Shown here: in pieces, positions 32,378 through 42,820 of the stretch
Layout of the letters: the number at the start of each line of letters is the position of its first letter
Position numbering within the stretch: the stretch's first letter is position 1
Source of the DNA: Phoma sp. XZ068
Lineage: Eukaryota; Ascomycota; Dothideomycetes; Pleosporales; Didymellaceae
Direction: 5' to 3'
Assembly: GCA_004835665.1 (NCBI GenBank)
Contig: RBKR01000012.1
Coordinates: forward strand, 744,001-808,000
DNA: 64,000 bases
Notes under the pieces: generated by a model
Seen by the model: only the letters and a program-made list of their open reading frames with translations
What the model was told of the DNA's origin: nothing
Database searches by the model: none
Program-made: the position numbers and the translations under genes

Positions 32378-33628
32378 CTATCGTCCCAGGCCAACTGTAT
32401 GCAGTCTCCGCATCTGGCCTCGCATCTGTTTGGCTGTGCGAACAGAGTCTGCGTCAGGGAAAGCGTCTCCAGCCGAAGCCTTAGGTCGGCGGAACTGCAG
32501 CACCGGCGAAGCAGGCTTCTGTACTGGCGGCGCTTGAGCGACTGCCTCTGCCTCTGCCTCTTTGGCATTGGTCGCCCGCTCTTTAGCATCTTCTTCCTCC
32601 AGGTCTTCCAAATCCCTTTCTACCTCCTTCAACATCTCGTCCGCTGTCCGATCCTCCCTCTTCTTCGTCCTCAACACACCGCCCCAAAGCGTCTCGAGGT
32701 CTGTCTCTCCCCGCTTCTCTTCAGTGAACATTTGCACCACGATATTGACTCCAGGCTTCACCTCTCTGAATCCAACAAACTCCTGTACATCATCGCCAGG
32801 CATGTGCATATCATCTGGGTGTGCTTCGACCTTGCTAAGCGTGCAGCAAATCCAGCCAGTGCGAATCCCATCGTCGATGTTACCCTCGGGCATAGCGCCG
32901 CCTACGTTAGCAAGCATGCGCATGCGCTTTGCCTTCCTCCGCAATTTGATCTTGAGTTCGTTGCGGCCGAGGAGGCCCGCGGCGTTGGCTTTCAGGCCGT
33001 GCTCGCGGCGCAGCCAGCGTGCGAAACGGTCTGCTGCGACGTGCAAGTGGCGTTCTGAGCGCGCTGTGCCGATGAGCATGATCAGCTTGGGGCCGAGCGC
33101 GGGTGGGGGGTCGAGGTCGCGGAGGTCGAGGAGGCTGAGGTCGTCGAGGCCGGCTGTGACGGCGATGTACTCGAGGAGTTCGGCGAGGATGGGCGGTGGG
33201 TTTGCGGGAAGGTCTGGGATTATGGCGGCTTGGACGGGAGCACGGGGGGCTGATTGCTGCTTGAGGTACCATGGGATGGCTGCAGCTGCTGGGGAAGGTG
33301 TGGGTTTGGCATCGCCTATGGACTCGGTGATTGCGTCGGAGGCTTGCTCAGGCGCGATGGCATCTTGCGTCGCAGAAGTCGTTTCTTCTGCAGGGAGATC
33401 TGATTCGATGGGCTCTTTGGCGTCTAGAAAAGCGAATTCTGGATCGGGGTTCGTCGGGTCATGCTTGTCCTTTCTTCGTGCTGTGCTCGTGCTGAAGGCT
33501 CTTGGTAAAATCGTGCTGGCGGTCCACGAGGCGCGAACGGTCGAGCGATTGGACGCTGATAAAGGTGTAGCTACCCTTCTTGCAGCGCCTCTGCAAGCAT
33601 TGCAGACAAATCTCGACGAAACAGACAT
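32378..33628 (-). CDS. atp25: ATP25/RsfS-like mitochondrial protein
   Basis: Mitochondrial protein with a ribosome-silencing-factor (RsfS/Iojap) domain. In yeast Atp25 this half associates with the mitoribosome, and a separate C-terminal half stabilises OLI1 (ATP9) mRNA. Single exon, 416 aa from MSVSSRFVCNACRGAARR; the frame is open 25 codons further. The N-terminus is rich in Arg/Ser/Ala with no acidic residues, a clear presequence ending near AFSTSTARRKD. The RsfS core is at about 190-330 (SLLDLRDLDPPP, LIMLIGTARSERHLHVAADRFARWL, GWICCTLSKVE). The rest is a charged helix (ADEMLKEVERDLEDLEEED) and a short basic tail. At 416 aa it is shorter than yeast Atp25 (612 aa) and seems to lack the mRNA-stabilising half. 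Confidence 0.82.
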   Translation of the reverse strand: MSVSSRFVCNACRGAARRVATPLSASNRSTVRASWTASTILPRAFSTSTARRKDKHDPTNPDPEFAFLDAKEPIESDLPAEETTSATQDAIAPEQASDAITESIGDAKPTPSPAAAAIPWYLKQQSAPRAPVQAAIIPDLPANPPPILAELLEYIAVTAGLDDLSLLDLRDLDPPPALGPKLIMLIGTARSERHLHVAADRFARWLRREHGLKANAAGLLGRNELKIKLRRKAKRMRMLANVGGAMPEGNIDDGIRTGWICCTLSKVEAHPDDMHMPGDDVQEFVGFREVKPGVNIVVQMFTEEKRGETDLETLWGGVLRTKKREDRTADEMLKEVERDLEDLEEEDAKERATNAKEAEAEAVAQAPPVQKPASPVLQFRRPKASAGDAFPDADSVRTAKQMRGQMRRLHTVGLGR

Positions 33629-33972
33629 GATGGCGCTTGGTTGATGTGATTGTCGACAATGTTCAACGCAGAAGACTTTCTTGAACTCGATCGGCGTCGA
33701 CACCCAAAATCGCCGACGAGGCGCCTAAGCACGTGGCGATAAGCCTTATCAGATGGGAGGGGCGACAGTCATCGCCGAAGCGGCTCGAAAAAAGTTGGTG
33801 GGGGATTTTGGTGCATTTGAAAGCAGACCTTTGCCCCAGACACTATATACGAACAGTCTCTCCACGCCACATACACCTGAAAACCTCCCGGAGAGGCCAC
33901 TAGAAGAAGACCTTTCTTCTCCCACGAACACACACACATATACACAGCACAGTTTTTGAGATACCCACAGCC
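33629..33972. promoter_or_regulatory. bidirectional promoter, atp25 / nmd3
   Basis: A 344-bp region between divergent starts. It contains a CACGTG E-box at 33730-33735 and a TTATCAGAT (GATA-type) word at 33746-33754, close together. The sites are read directly from sequence; their use is inference. Confidence 0.45.
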
Positions 33973-35511
33973 ATGGAGATTGACAACGGCGCCATGGCCT
34001 TTGCGCCTCAGCAAAAGAATGCAGCAACAATTCTCTGCGCAGACTGCGGTGCGCCTGTCGACGGCACAATTTCCGGTGCCTTTTGCTACGACTGTATTAA
34101 GCTCAAGACCGATGTCACAACCGGCGTCCAGCGCGAGGCGATTCTCCTCATGTGCCGCGACTGCGATCGATGGCTCTCACCACCCACATCCTGGGTCGTT
34201 GCCGCACCGGAGTCGCGCGAACTGCTCGCTCTGTGTCTACGAAAACTCCGAGGACTGAACAAGCTGAGGATCATCGACGCCAGCTTCATCTGGACCGAAC
34301 CTCACAGCAGACGAATCAAGGTCAAGATCACAGCACAGTCGGAAATCAACGAGGGCGCCATCATGCAGCAGACCTTCGAAGTCGAGTACAAGCAGAACTA
34401 CCACCAGTGCCCCGACTGCGCGAAGAGTTACACACACAACACATGGAGGGCTTGCGTACAGGTGCGACAGAAGGTTCCCCACAAGAGGACTTTCCTGTAC
34501 CTGGAGCAGTTGATCCTGAAGCATGGCGCACACAAGGACACCATCAACATCAAGGAAGTCCACGACGGTATCGATTTTTTCTTCGCACAACGCAATCACG
34601 CCACAGCCTTCTGTGATTTCCTCAAGGCAGTTGTCCCAGTCAACATCAAGGACTCGCAAGAGCTGATTTCCCACGACATCCACACATCGACCAAGAACTA
34701 CAAGTTCTCATACTCGTGTGAAATCGTCCCCATTTGCAAGGACGATCTCGTAGTCCTCCCCATTCCGCTGGCCAAGAAGATCGGCAACATCTCACCCCTC
34801 GGCCTCTGCTCCCGTATTGGCACATCCATTCAGATTCTAGACCCCCAGACCCTCCAGACCGCCGATGTTGACCAAAAACTGTACTGGCGCACACCCTTCC
34901 GCCCGCTCACAGATGTCCAAGAACTCACCGAGTTCATCGTGCTTGACATCGAGCCACTAGGCAAGCAGGTCGGGCGAAACTTCCTGGCCGAAGCCACCAT
35001 CGCGCGTGCCTCGGACCTGGGCCAAAACGACCAGACATACTACTGCCGCACCCATCTCGGCGGCATCCTGCACGTCGGCGACAGCGTCATGGGCTACCTC
35101 CTCAGCAACACCAACTTCAACAACGAGCTCTTCGACGTCCTCGAGCAATCCAACAAGTACTCGCAAGCCATTCCGGATGTCATCCTCGTTAAGAAGCACT
35201 ACCAGCGCGCCAAGAAGAACAAGAACAAGCGCAACTGGCGCGTCAAGCGCATGGGCCGAGAGGAGAGCGAAATGCTGCCCCGCAAGCAGGATCAGGAGAG
35301 AATGGAGCGCGACTTTGAAATGTTCCTGCAGGACGTCGAAGAGGACCCCGAGCTCCGCGCTACCATGGCGCTGTACAAGGCGCAGCAGGAGCAGCAGCAG
35401 CGCGACGCGGACGCCATGGAGACGGAGGATGAGGGCGAGGACGACGACGGGCTGGAGATTCCGATGGAGCAGTTGTTGGACGACTTTGAGGATATGACCA
35501 TGAAGGACTAG
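33973..35511 (+). CDS. nmd3: 60S ribosomal subunit nuclear export adaptor NMD3
   Basis: Adaptor that links pre-60S ribosomal subunits to the exportin Crm1. Single exon, 512 aa (yeast Nmd3 518). The N-terminal zinc-binding part shows CADCGAPVDG, CYDCIKLKTDV, CRDCDRWLSPP and later YHQCPDCAKSYT, the family's four CxxC units. The middle contains AAPESRELLALCLRKLRGLNK and KRTFLYLEQLILKHGAHKDT. The C-terminal region carries a basic nuclear-localisation stretch (RAKKNKNKRNWRVKRMG). The leucine-containing acidic tail (LEIPMEQLLDDFEDMTM) is consistent with the leucine-rich export signal. The ATG has a good ACAGCC ATGG context. Confidence 0.96.
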   Translation: MEIDNGAMAFAPQQKNAATILCADCGAPVDGTISGAFCYDCIKLKTDVTTGVQREAILLMCRDCDRWLSPPTSWVVAAPESRELLALCLRKLRGLNKLRIIDASFIWTEPHSRRIKVKITAQSEINEGAIMQQTFEVEYKQNYHQCPDCAKSYTHNTWRACVQVRQKVPHKRTFLYLEQLILKHGAHKDTINIKEVHDGIDFFFAQRNHATAFCDFLKAVVPVNIKDSQELISHDIHTSTKNYKFSYSCEIVPICKDDLVVLPIPLAKKIGNISPLGLCSRIGTSIQILDPQTLQTADVDQKLYWRTPFRPLTDVQELTEFIVLDIEPLGKQVGRNFLAEATIARASDLGQNDQTYYCRTHLGGILHVGDSVMGYLLSNTNFNNELFDVLEQSNKYSQAIPDVILVKKHYQRAKKNKNKRNWRVKRMGREESEMLPRKQDQERMERDFEMFLQDVEEDPELRATMALYKAQQEQQQRDADAMETEDEGEDDDGLEIPMEQLLDDFEDMTMKD

Positions 35512-37727
35512 GTCGTTGGCATGTTGTTTGTATTGCGTGTTGTTTGCTGGGTTTTGTGCTGCATTTCGAGGCGTTGATGGGATAAAAAGGGTATGATGAC
35601 GGTGGGTCGGTCGGTTGGCAGATGATCGGGCGTATATGGTAGTGTAGATACTCTGGTTAGCTGTGAGCCTTAATGGCTTGCATGACGTGAAAGAAGCTTC
35701 TCATCCTGGCATTTGTTCGTCATATCCATGTGTTCCTCCCAAGTATGTAAGCTGGTTGTAGTGCTAGAACTCAGTTGCTCCAGTCGTATTGTCCCGCAGC
35801 CTTTGATCATGATGTTGATGAATACATCCTCCCGTTCATTAACCTTATTTTGTGACTCGCCTAGTATTATGCAGTTCAACGCCTACCACGTAAACATGCT
35901 GCATCAACACCGCAAGCCTACTGAACTCAATAGCAGCTGTGATACTCCCGAGTCTGAGTTTCTGGGAGCTTTTGGGTAATCTTCTCGCGGCTTTAGTGGC
36001 GCACGCCCTCGTCGCTACTGGGTTCCTCGTTCATCCCTAGTGCAATGCTTCGACGCACATTCACTAGGATCTCGTAAACCTTCACCGAGAAAAGCCTTCC
36101 GGTGCTAAGAGATGACACGAGGTACGCCACCTGAAAATCGTATGTTTCGCTGCTTCCAAGATACGGCATATTGTTTCATCGTGCTATATCACATCTTGAT
36201 GAAGCCGCGCGGTCGTATGTGAGAGATTGTGGGGAGCAGCGGTAGCCTGTAAACGTCATGGCTAGAAGGTTGGGGACAACAACTCGCTCGTTACCAGCAG
36301 ACAGTCGTCATGGTCTTACCGCGCGACGCGATAACACCGGTAAAGCCCCAGCATTTAGGGCGGGCATAAGGTAATTTCGCTTCGAGTGCTGGATCTGGAC
36401 GGTATACGCCTATCACTAACAGTCTTTGTCTGTGTGATCCCAGCGTATTGGCCGAAATTAAGGCGTATGATTTCATATATACTATGGATGTTTAAGCACT
36501 TCTTCAGATCGGCGTGGAGAGTGCCTGTTGTGCCTGGAGAACCTCGGGGAAGGGGATGAAAGATAGCTCCCGAAGGTGGGTCGCTTGCGGCTGAGTCGCG
36601 CGGTGCAAGCGTCCGCTGTCACCGGTTGGTGTACCCGTAGCCCGCTGCAGTCCATCTAGTTTTTGGCAGCATCGTTTTCTCTCTTACCAATGATTAGTGG
36701 GCCTATGAATCCTTGATGTCGGTCCTTCAGATTGCAGACGGTGTACCCCTTTCGTCAGCTCCAGAACTCCGACATCGCGCAGTTAGCTGCGAGGTTCATT
36801 GTGGCTAGGGTTGAGGTCCTTTGTTTGCAGCACCGCCATACCTAAGGTAGCGCGGTCGGATGTGTAAGTTGGTACCTAGAGACGCCGGGGTGAGAGATGT
36901 GGCATCTTCCTCTGTTGAATCCGTTGAGGAATGATACCTTAATGTGACTGTACGGCGCGGATGATACTTCTACACACCGCCCTCTCATATGCTTTCCAGA
37001 CGTCGTCATCGCCAATTCTCAGCTCGGTGGGATATCATTTGCCGGCCCAAGCCAAGGAGGTCTTGCCTAATCAGTAGCTTTGTAAACTTTGACATCAAGG
37101 TTTAGCGAAGCGTTTCACCGAACGACAGCCGCCATAGCGCCTTTTGGCTTTTCTCCGAAGCAGATTGCAAGCAGTAATTCGACAGTTTCCATGTGATCCA
37201 CACCTGGATCCATCAATTCCAATTGCAACCGGTTCGCTCCCTTGCGCTGATCAGTCGCACGAAGATGCACCAGCGTTTTTGCTCCATTATTATGCCTGCA
37301 AACCTTAGCCCTCAAATGGGCCGATAGTAGCAACCTAGGAAATTCTTTTGTCGCACCATATCGCAAATCAGTTGGTTATCACAGCTACTTTCACGTTTTG
37401 GGATGCGCTATGTCCCAATCAAGCAAACGACCGAACGTTCACACCTGTGCTGCGGGTTTACCACATCTCGCTTGCAGTCGATCCTAGAAAAGGAGGCTGC
37501 TCGGTGGGGTCATTGCAGCATGGAGTATCCACGCGTGCCATGTGGTACATCAACTTAAGGATACAGCCGCCTTTAGGGTACGACCTTGTGAGATTTGGCT
37601 GGCTGGGTTCGTGTTTTGGCACCGCATGCCTTTCGCTCTAGAAATTCCCCGCTAGTCTCTTTTGACATTCTGGGAATTCGAATATTATCAGAGCAGTCAC
37701 TTCTCGACACTCGAGCAGGACCTCACC
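35512..37727. other. 2.2-kb gene-poor region
   Basis: No supported gene between NMD3 and the receptor-like gene. All frames are short and lack recognisable motifs. The sequence is mixed in composition, without tandem repeats or transposon ends that I can see. It marks the border between a housekeeping block and an accessory block. Confidence 0.5.
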
Positions 37728-38966
37728 ATGGCGACCGATAGGATGGATAGACTCGTTACCGAAATGCTGAAAGCATATCCGGATCCCGATGGTGCACGAC
37801 CTCTAGCGAATTATCCTGCAACCATGTATGGGGTCACAGTTACATTCCATGTAAGTCACTCAACATACATCCTAAGTCCCCACATTGATTAACGATTGTA
37901 GGTTCTGAGTTGGGTAGCAATAGCCTTCCGTCTCCACACTCGGTTGAGAGTCGTGCGTGAGCCTTGGTGGGATGATTTCTTCGTCTTCCTGGCCGGGTTA
38001 GTCAACTTGGTGGCTGTGGTCGCGTTCCTTGGAGGTAATCCATTCTTTCCAAATGACGCCCACTGAGCTAACAATGTCTTAGCCATCAACTATGGTCTTG
38101 GTCATCACCTTGTCCACGTTCTCAAAACCCTTCCGACCTTGATGAAGTACCTCTATGTTACGAACGCTGCGTATCACACGACGACCTCTCTCATCAAGGT
38201 ATCCCTCCTGTTGCAATATCTCCGCCTCTTTCAACAAGGAATGCTCCGTTACATCTGCATAATATTATTGATCTTCGTGGCGGCTTGGGGTCTTGCCTTC
38301 GCATTCCTTGCTTGGTTCCCTTGTCTACCGGTCTCTGGATTTTGGGATCGAAGTGTCAATGCCAAGTGCTATGCCTTTGGGTATCGAACAATGGACGAAG
38401 CGAGGATGACAATGCTCATATTTGCTGGCACAAACATGTTCTTCGACATTATCATCTTCATGATTCCACTCACGGAGTACTTCAGGCCAGGACTTAGGAA
38501 GAAGCAGCTTGTGGCGATGACTGGGTTGTTTGCCATGGGCTCGCTGGTCGTGCTGGTGGCAGTCCTTCGTCTTTGGAGTACGTTCAGACACAGCACGACC
38601 GCCATTCAGAGCTTCGATTATACGTGGTATTGGTGTGAAATTTTAATCTTCAGCTGCTTGGAAGTCGACTTCGCCATCGTATGCGCATCGATGCCTATTT
38701 TCTGGCCAACTGTTGTCGCCAACTTCAACACGATCTTCGTCACGAGGGAGGTTCACGTCACACACCAAGACCGAGTACAGAATTTCGAAATGGGTCGACC
38801 AACTTCATTGAACAGCACGGCAAGTCAAGAAGGCTTAACGAAGGCACCGAGCGGCGAAGAGAAGCCGTACTACTTTCGTGGGTTTGGCGAAGAAGAAAGC
38901 ACCACTGTAAAAGGGCCAAGCTTGACCGTCTGCGAGCAGGAAGCTCGCCAAAAACCCATGCTCTAG
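37728..38966 (+). CDS. Pth11-like rhodopsin-domain integral membrane protein
   Basis: Seven-helix fungal membrane protein of the rhodopsin/Pth11-like family, some of which act as G-protein-coupled receptors for surface cues; most are uncharacterised. Exons 37728-37850, 37902-38034 and 38083-38966 (introns 51 and 48 bp) give 379 aa. Typical family marks are RLHTRLRVVREPWWDDFFVFLA after helix 1-2 (the WWDD signature), the YVTNAAYHTTTSLIKVSLLLQYLRLF helix and the FWDRSVNAKCYAFG loop. No cysteine-rich CFEM domain precedes the helices. The cytosolic tail is polar. The start is the ATG with ACC ATGG context; frame upstream is open but begins without ATG. Confidence 0.86.
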
Positions 38967-39601
38967 GTACCAGCTAAAATCAACGTTCAATATTTCATGC
39001 CAACATGCTGTTTTAATACTCGTTCATTAAAGATTGTGGTGACTTGATGGACTGACAAGTTCGCAGCTTCTACAATCCTGAAACGTCTGTGCGCTCGGAT
39101 GCCACTCCTTCCGCACCACAATCGCGGCTCACTCCCTCACTTCGCATCTCACTTCTCCAGGAGTTTTGCCTTCGCACTTGCCGTGCGCGCCATTAAGAGG
39201 TCAGAAGTCGCTTTCAAGACGTGTATTGGTGTTTGCGAAGACCAGGACAAGAGGCGGTGTCTCTGAAAAGCCCACGTCTTTGCTCAACTATGCCCCAGCG
39301 AGCTATAGCAGGGCACTTAATGCACCATGTGACTTGAGACGCGTACAGGTTCAAAATCACCACATCCAGCAATTCGCGTCGCAGCACAGCATGAGCATGA
39401 ACGATCCAATTCGTAGCAGCCTCATATAGCCCTGAAGTGTGGCCTGATTTTCTCGGTCCTCGTTTTCGTCTTTTCTTTCATCCTGGGAGCCTTGGGCAGG
39501 AATACCGTCACTCACTTCCAAGCTATTTGTCTATCTAATTCCAAGTGCTGGTACACTTGCTCATCTAATATTCTTTTCAACGGCCAAGAAAAACAAGCAT
39601 C
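38967..39601. other. intergenic
   Basis: About 635 bp between two plus-strand genes. Short frames only; nothing recognisable. Confidence 0.45.
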
Positions 39602-40084
39602 ATGCTCTCCACACTCTTCACAAACGTCTTCCTCTTCCTCTCTCTGCTCCATCTCTCGGCTGCCGTCCCAGGCCCAAAGCCCTCCATCGCTCAGGTCCAA
39701 GTCCGACAGGTCTCTGCCACACCCTCTCAAGCAGACCTTTGTCTCGACTATGAGCGCACAGCCAACATGTCCACCGTCGGCGCCAACAGTAGCTACCGCA
39801 CCGTGCTCCTACAAAAGTCCAACACAGGCACCATTCTCAATGCGCGTATGATGGATGCAGCTATTAAGAAGCTGCCAAAGCTGACAGCGGATACGACTCT
39901 GAATTCCGCTTGTGGCAACTGGACGGAGATTGCCCTACGAGAGGCAGAAAGGAACTTCACCCTGGGAATGGTTGCGCAATTTACAACGGCGGGGCTGCCG
40001 GTGGGAATTAAGGCTGGACCGGAGGTTATAGTTATTGTTGCTTCTATTGTTTCGTTGTTTTCGATCGTGTGGTTTACTGGGTAG
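39602..40084 (+). CDS. small secreted or GPI-type protein, unknown
   Basis: Single-exon protein of 160 aa with a clear signal peptide (MLSTLFTNVFLFLSLLHLSA, cleavage near residue 20-22). The mature part is polar with only two cysteines (in DLCLDYERT and SACGNWTEI) and several N-glycosylation sequons (NMS, NSS, NWT, NFT). It ends in a hydrophobic segment (VIVIVASIVSLFSIVWFTG) that is either a membrane anchor or a GPI signal. No family is recognised. It lies in the accessory block with other secreted proteins. Candidate cell-surface or effector-like protein by position and features only. Confidence 0.68.
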   Translation: MLSTLFTNVFLFLSLLHLSAAVPGPKPSIAQVQVRQVSATPSQADLCLDYERTANMSTVGANSSYRTVLLQKSNTGTILNARMMDAAIKKLPKLTADTTLNSACGNWTEIALREAERNFTLGMVAQFTTAGLPVGIKAGPEVIVIVASIVSLFSIVWFTG

Positions 40085-40582
40085 GAGGTCAGCAGATGGC
40101 CACTGACGATTTTACGCCGAGAATTGGTAGCTTGTGGTATGTTCGAGCCTGTACGAATTGAAGGATGTTTGCTGACGCACGGCGTCGTAGTTCACTGCAG
40201 TGGGACCTTATTCTGATGGACAAGAAGCGATATGCATGTTGTGAGAACCTTGTAAAGACATAGGCAACACTTTAGTCCAAGTAAATGTGTTTTGATTCAC
40301 CTTCAAGATTCGAATTTTTTTGGCTGCTTCAAAAACTTCTCAATTGAAACATCGCTCCTTCCTCAGACCATGTGGGGATGTAAAGGAAATGCAAGCTTTC
40401 AAGAGAATCCAATATTGAGGAATAGCGCTTCACAATACTTGGTAAAGGCAGTGTAAGTATCGCAATCCATTATACAAGTCTGTGGCTAGAGATATGCTAA
40501 GCCAGCTATTGCAGATAAGTAGCACTGCAGTTAGGCTGTGATGCTTTTTCTCCTATCTCAAGCTGCATCTTATGGGATACAT
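40085..40582. other. convergent intergenic
   Basis: About 500 bp between the convergent small secreted protein and the secreted orphan. No gene is recognised. Confidence 0.45.
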
Positions 40583-41852
40583 TTAAGGCTTCAATCCGGC
40601 AGCTGTCAATGTTTTATTCCAGTCCGGTGCTATTTCGCCCGCCTCGTTGAAGAACTCGGGGAACTTTTCGGTCATAGTTGCCCATCTGCGAAGGTAGTTA
40701 GCATCAGCGCGCCATCTGTACTGTTGTCAAGTGCAGGATACATACTGTCTCGGGAAGTAACCCTCATTTCCCTTGCCTTGTTTCTGGATGTTACCGAGGA
40801 TATGCGTCGTGCCATTTGTGCCTTTGGGATAGGTGAAAAGGCTGGCAATGGGACCAGTGGTCACATAGTGATAGTAGCCAGAGCCTTTCGCCGATTCGAT
40901 TGAAGAGTTGCGGACGTCCTCCAGCGAGGAGATGAAGCGGAGCGTAGAGGTGAAGCCAGTAGCTGCGCCAACTTTCTGTTTCATCTCGGTTTGGTAGAAC
41001 TGTATTTGTCCGTTGTAAGTTACGGCCTTGATGGTTGCACGATGGACAGTGATGTTCGGCTGGATGATCTCCAAATCGAGTGTGTTGTTTTCCGCGTTCT
41101 TGGAAATATAGTATGTAACCGGACCATCACTAAACAAAGAATTTTAGGGCACGCTCGACAGTACTTGAGGTTTGAGGGGCTTACTAATAATAGTTCCCAA
41201 CTGCGGTATTGTTGATTCCGCTCTCTGCTTGGTGAAAGTAGCTTGCATCGTCGCCAGTTTGGAAATCACCAAGAACGATAAGCTCGCTCCAATCTGCCCT
41301 CAGCTTCGTTGGACTTAGATGTTGAACTCGAAATGCCTGTAGAGTTTGAGATTTGGCGCCTGGAGTTTCGGGAAGGCCGTCAGGAATGACTGAGGAAAAG
41401 CCCTCGTACCACCAGGCAATGGTGTCATTCTTTGTTGTCAAGACTGTTTTCTTGTACGCCTCGAACACATCGATGTCTGCTGGGAGAGGAAGTAGACTGG
41501 GAAACGACATAGAATCATCTACATATGGGTATGGCAAAGCAGTAGATACTATTGCTGTTTCTGTTTCTGTGACGACAACAGCTGTCTTCTGTCAGCGTTT
41601 CAATGCGTTTCAATAGTGGCTTGAGCTCATTCTTCAGAAAATCAGACTTGGGTCTACTCGAGCAGCTGACAGGGGAATATGAGATGGGCTACACATACTA
41701 CTTGCGGTCGTCACTGTCGTAGTGATGGTGGGTAGAACGAAAGTCAAGGTCTGAGCAGTAGCAGGCTTCGTTAGCTCAATCCCACATGACGAGTGAGCAT
41801 ATGCTCCCGCAAACAAGCTGGCAAGAAGTATGGCAGGCCTTGAGACGCTCAT
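40583..41852 (-). CDS. secreted protein of unknown function
   Basis: Four exons were assembled: 41852-41699, 41581-41185, 41129-40746 and 40685-40583 (introns 117, 55 and 60 bp). All phases close, giving 345 aa. A signal peptide (MSVSRPAILLASLFAGAYA) is followed by a short Thr/Val-rich linker, then a domain of about 280 aa. Conserved-looking stretches are DTIAWWYEGFSSVIPDG, LRADWSELIVLGDF, DGPVTYYISKNAENNTLDLE and NEGYFPRQWATMTEKFPEFF. There are several N-glycosylation sites and very few cysteines. The regular splicing and phase agreement argue for a real gene. I do not recognise the family; an extracellular lipocalin- or enzyme-like beta fold is conceivable but unsupported. Confidence 0.75.
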
Positions 41853-42820
41853 ATTGTCAGAATGAAGCTAGTGTGAGATTAAATATGGGAGAGCGGGCTG
41901 AGAAGGATTGAGGTCTGAAGGAAGCTGCTTGATTATATGCATTTCTTCGACATAGCCTGGGGGCACTCCGTGGGAGCGTCACAGGGCTTTTGAGCGACAT
42001 CGGATCGATTCGCACCGGCTATAGCTCTACAACTGCTTCAACATCTCTATCAATTGACTCATTGCCGACGTTTTACCAGAAGTGATCCTTCTGCTGAGAT
42101 AGGCGTTCCCCATGAGGCTCTGCCTGAGTCGTCTATCTTACAAAGGCGCTAAGGGTATCGTTTACGGCCCCTCTTATCAAACGTGGAGAAGAAAATGTCC
42201 AGCAAAACCCCACAGTAGTACTAATATGTTCGGCAGGGCAGCCGAACCGAGTCATATGATAGCAATCAAACGAAAGAATTGACTCAGTAGCACCCTGCTT
42301 TCGGGGGAGAACCAACAGCTGGTGCCGACGGCCTGCACCCGGACACCAGACGCGCGAAATAGTGACCAACAGCAACAGGTGCTAGTTCGGAGCCTGTCGA
42401 GATGCGATATAGTGATAGGAAGCATGTATCCGCAACACGTCTGCAACACCATTTCTTACTATGCGGTGAATCGTTAACTTGCAATAAGCGCAACTACCGG
42501 CGTTCTCACATGAGATACTCTTATCTTCTTTCTACTTTGTAGTAATAGGGATTGTGGACCATCGGGTACCATCTGTATCAAGACATTTCACCGCACACCC
42601 GCCGTGAGTCTCCACTGCCTCAAATGCCGATCGCCTCAACATCTTCTGTTAGCAATTACAATGGGGTTAGCACCTCGGCAAATGCATTTTTCATGGCTAC
42701 TGTTCACAGTGAACTTGACTGTAATTAAATGGCTGTGATATAAAGTGAATTGTCCGAAGCATCGAGCTGACTTGACAACCGCATTGGTCTTGCCCCAGCC
42801 GAACTCCATTCATTGCAGCC
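41853..42820. other. divergent intergenic
   Basis: About 970 bp between divergent secreted-protein genes, presumably holding both promoters. Short frames only. Confidence 0.45.

Noticed and set aside
32562..33644. A 360-codon plus-strand frame opposite ATP25
   Set aside because: It is the antisense shadow of the GC-rich ATP25 gene, is rich in Ser/Arg with no motif, and ATP25 has a clear presequence and RsfS core.
35512..37727. Possible hidden gene or tRNA in the gene-poor region
   Set aside because: No frame with recognisable motifs and no convincing tRNA B-box context was found by reading both strands.
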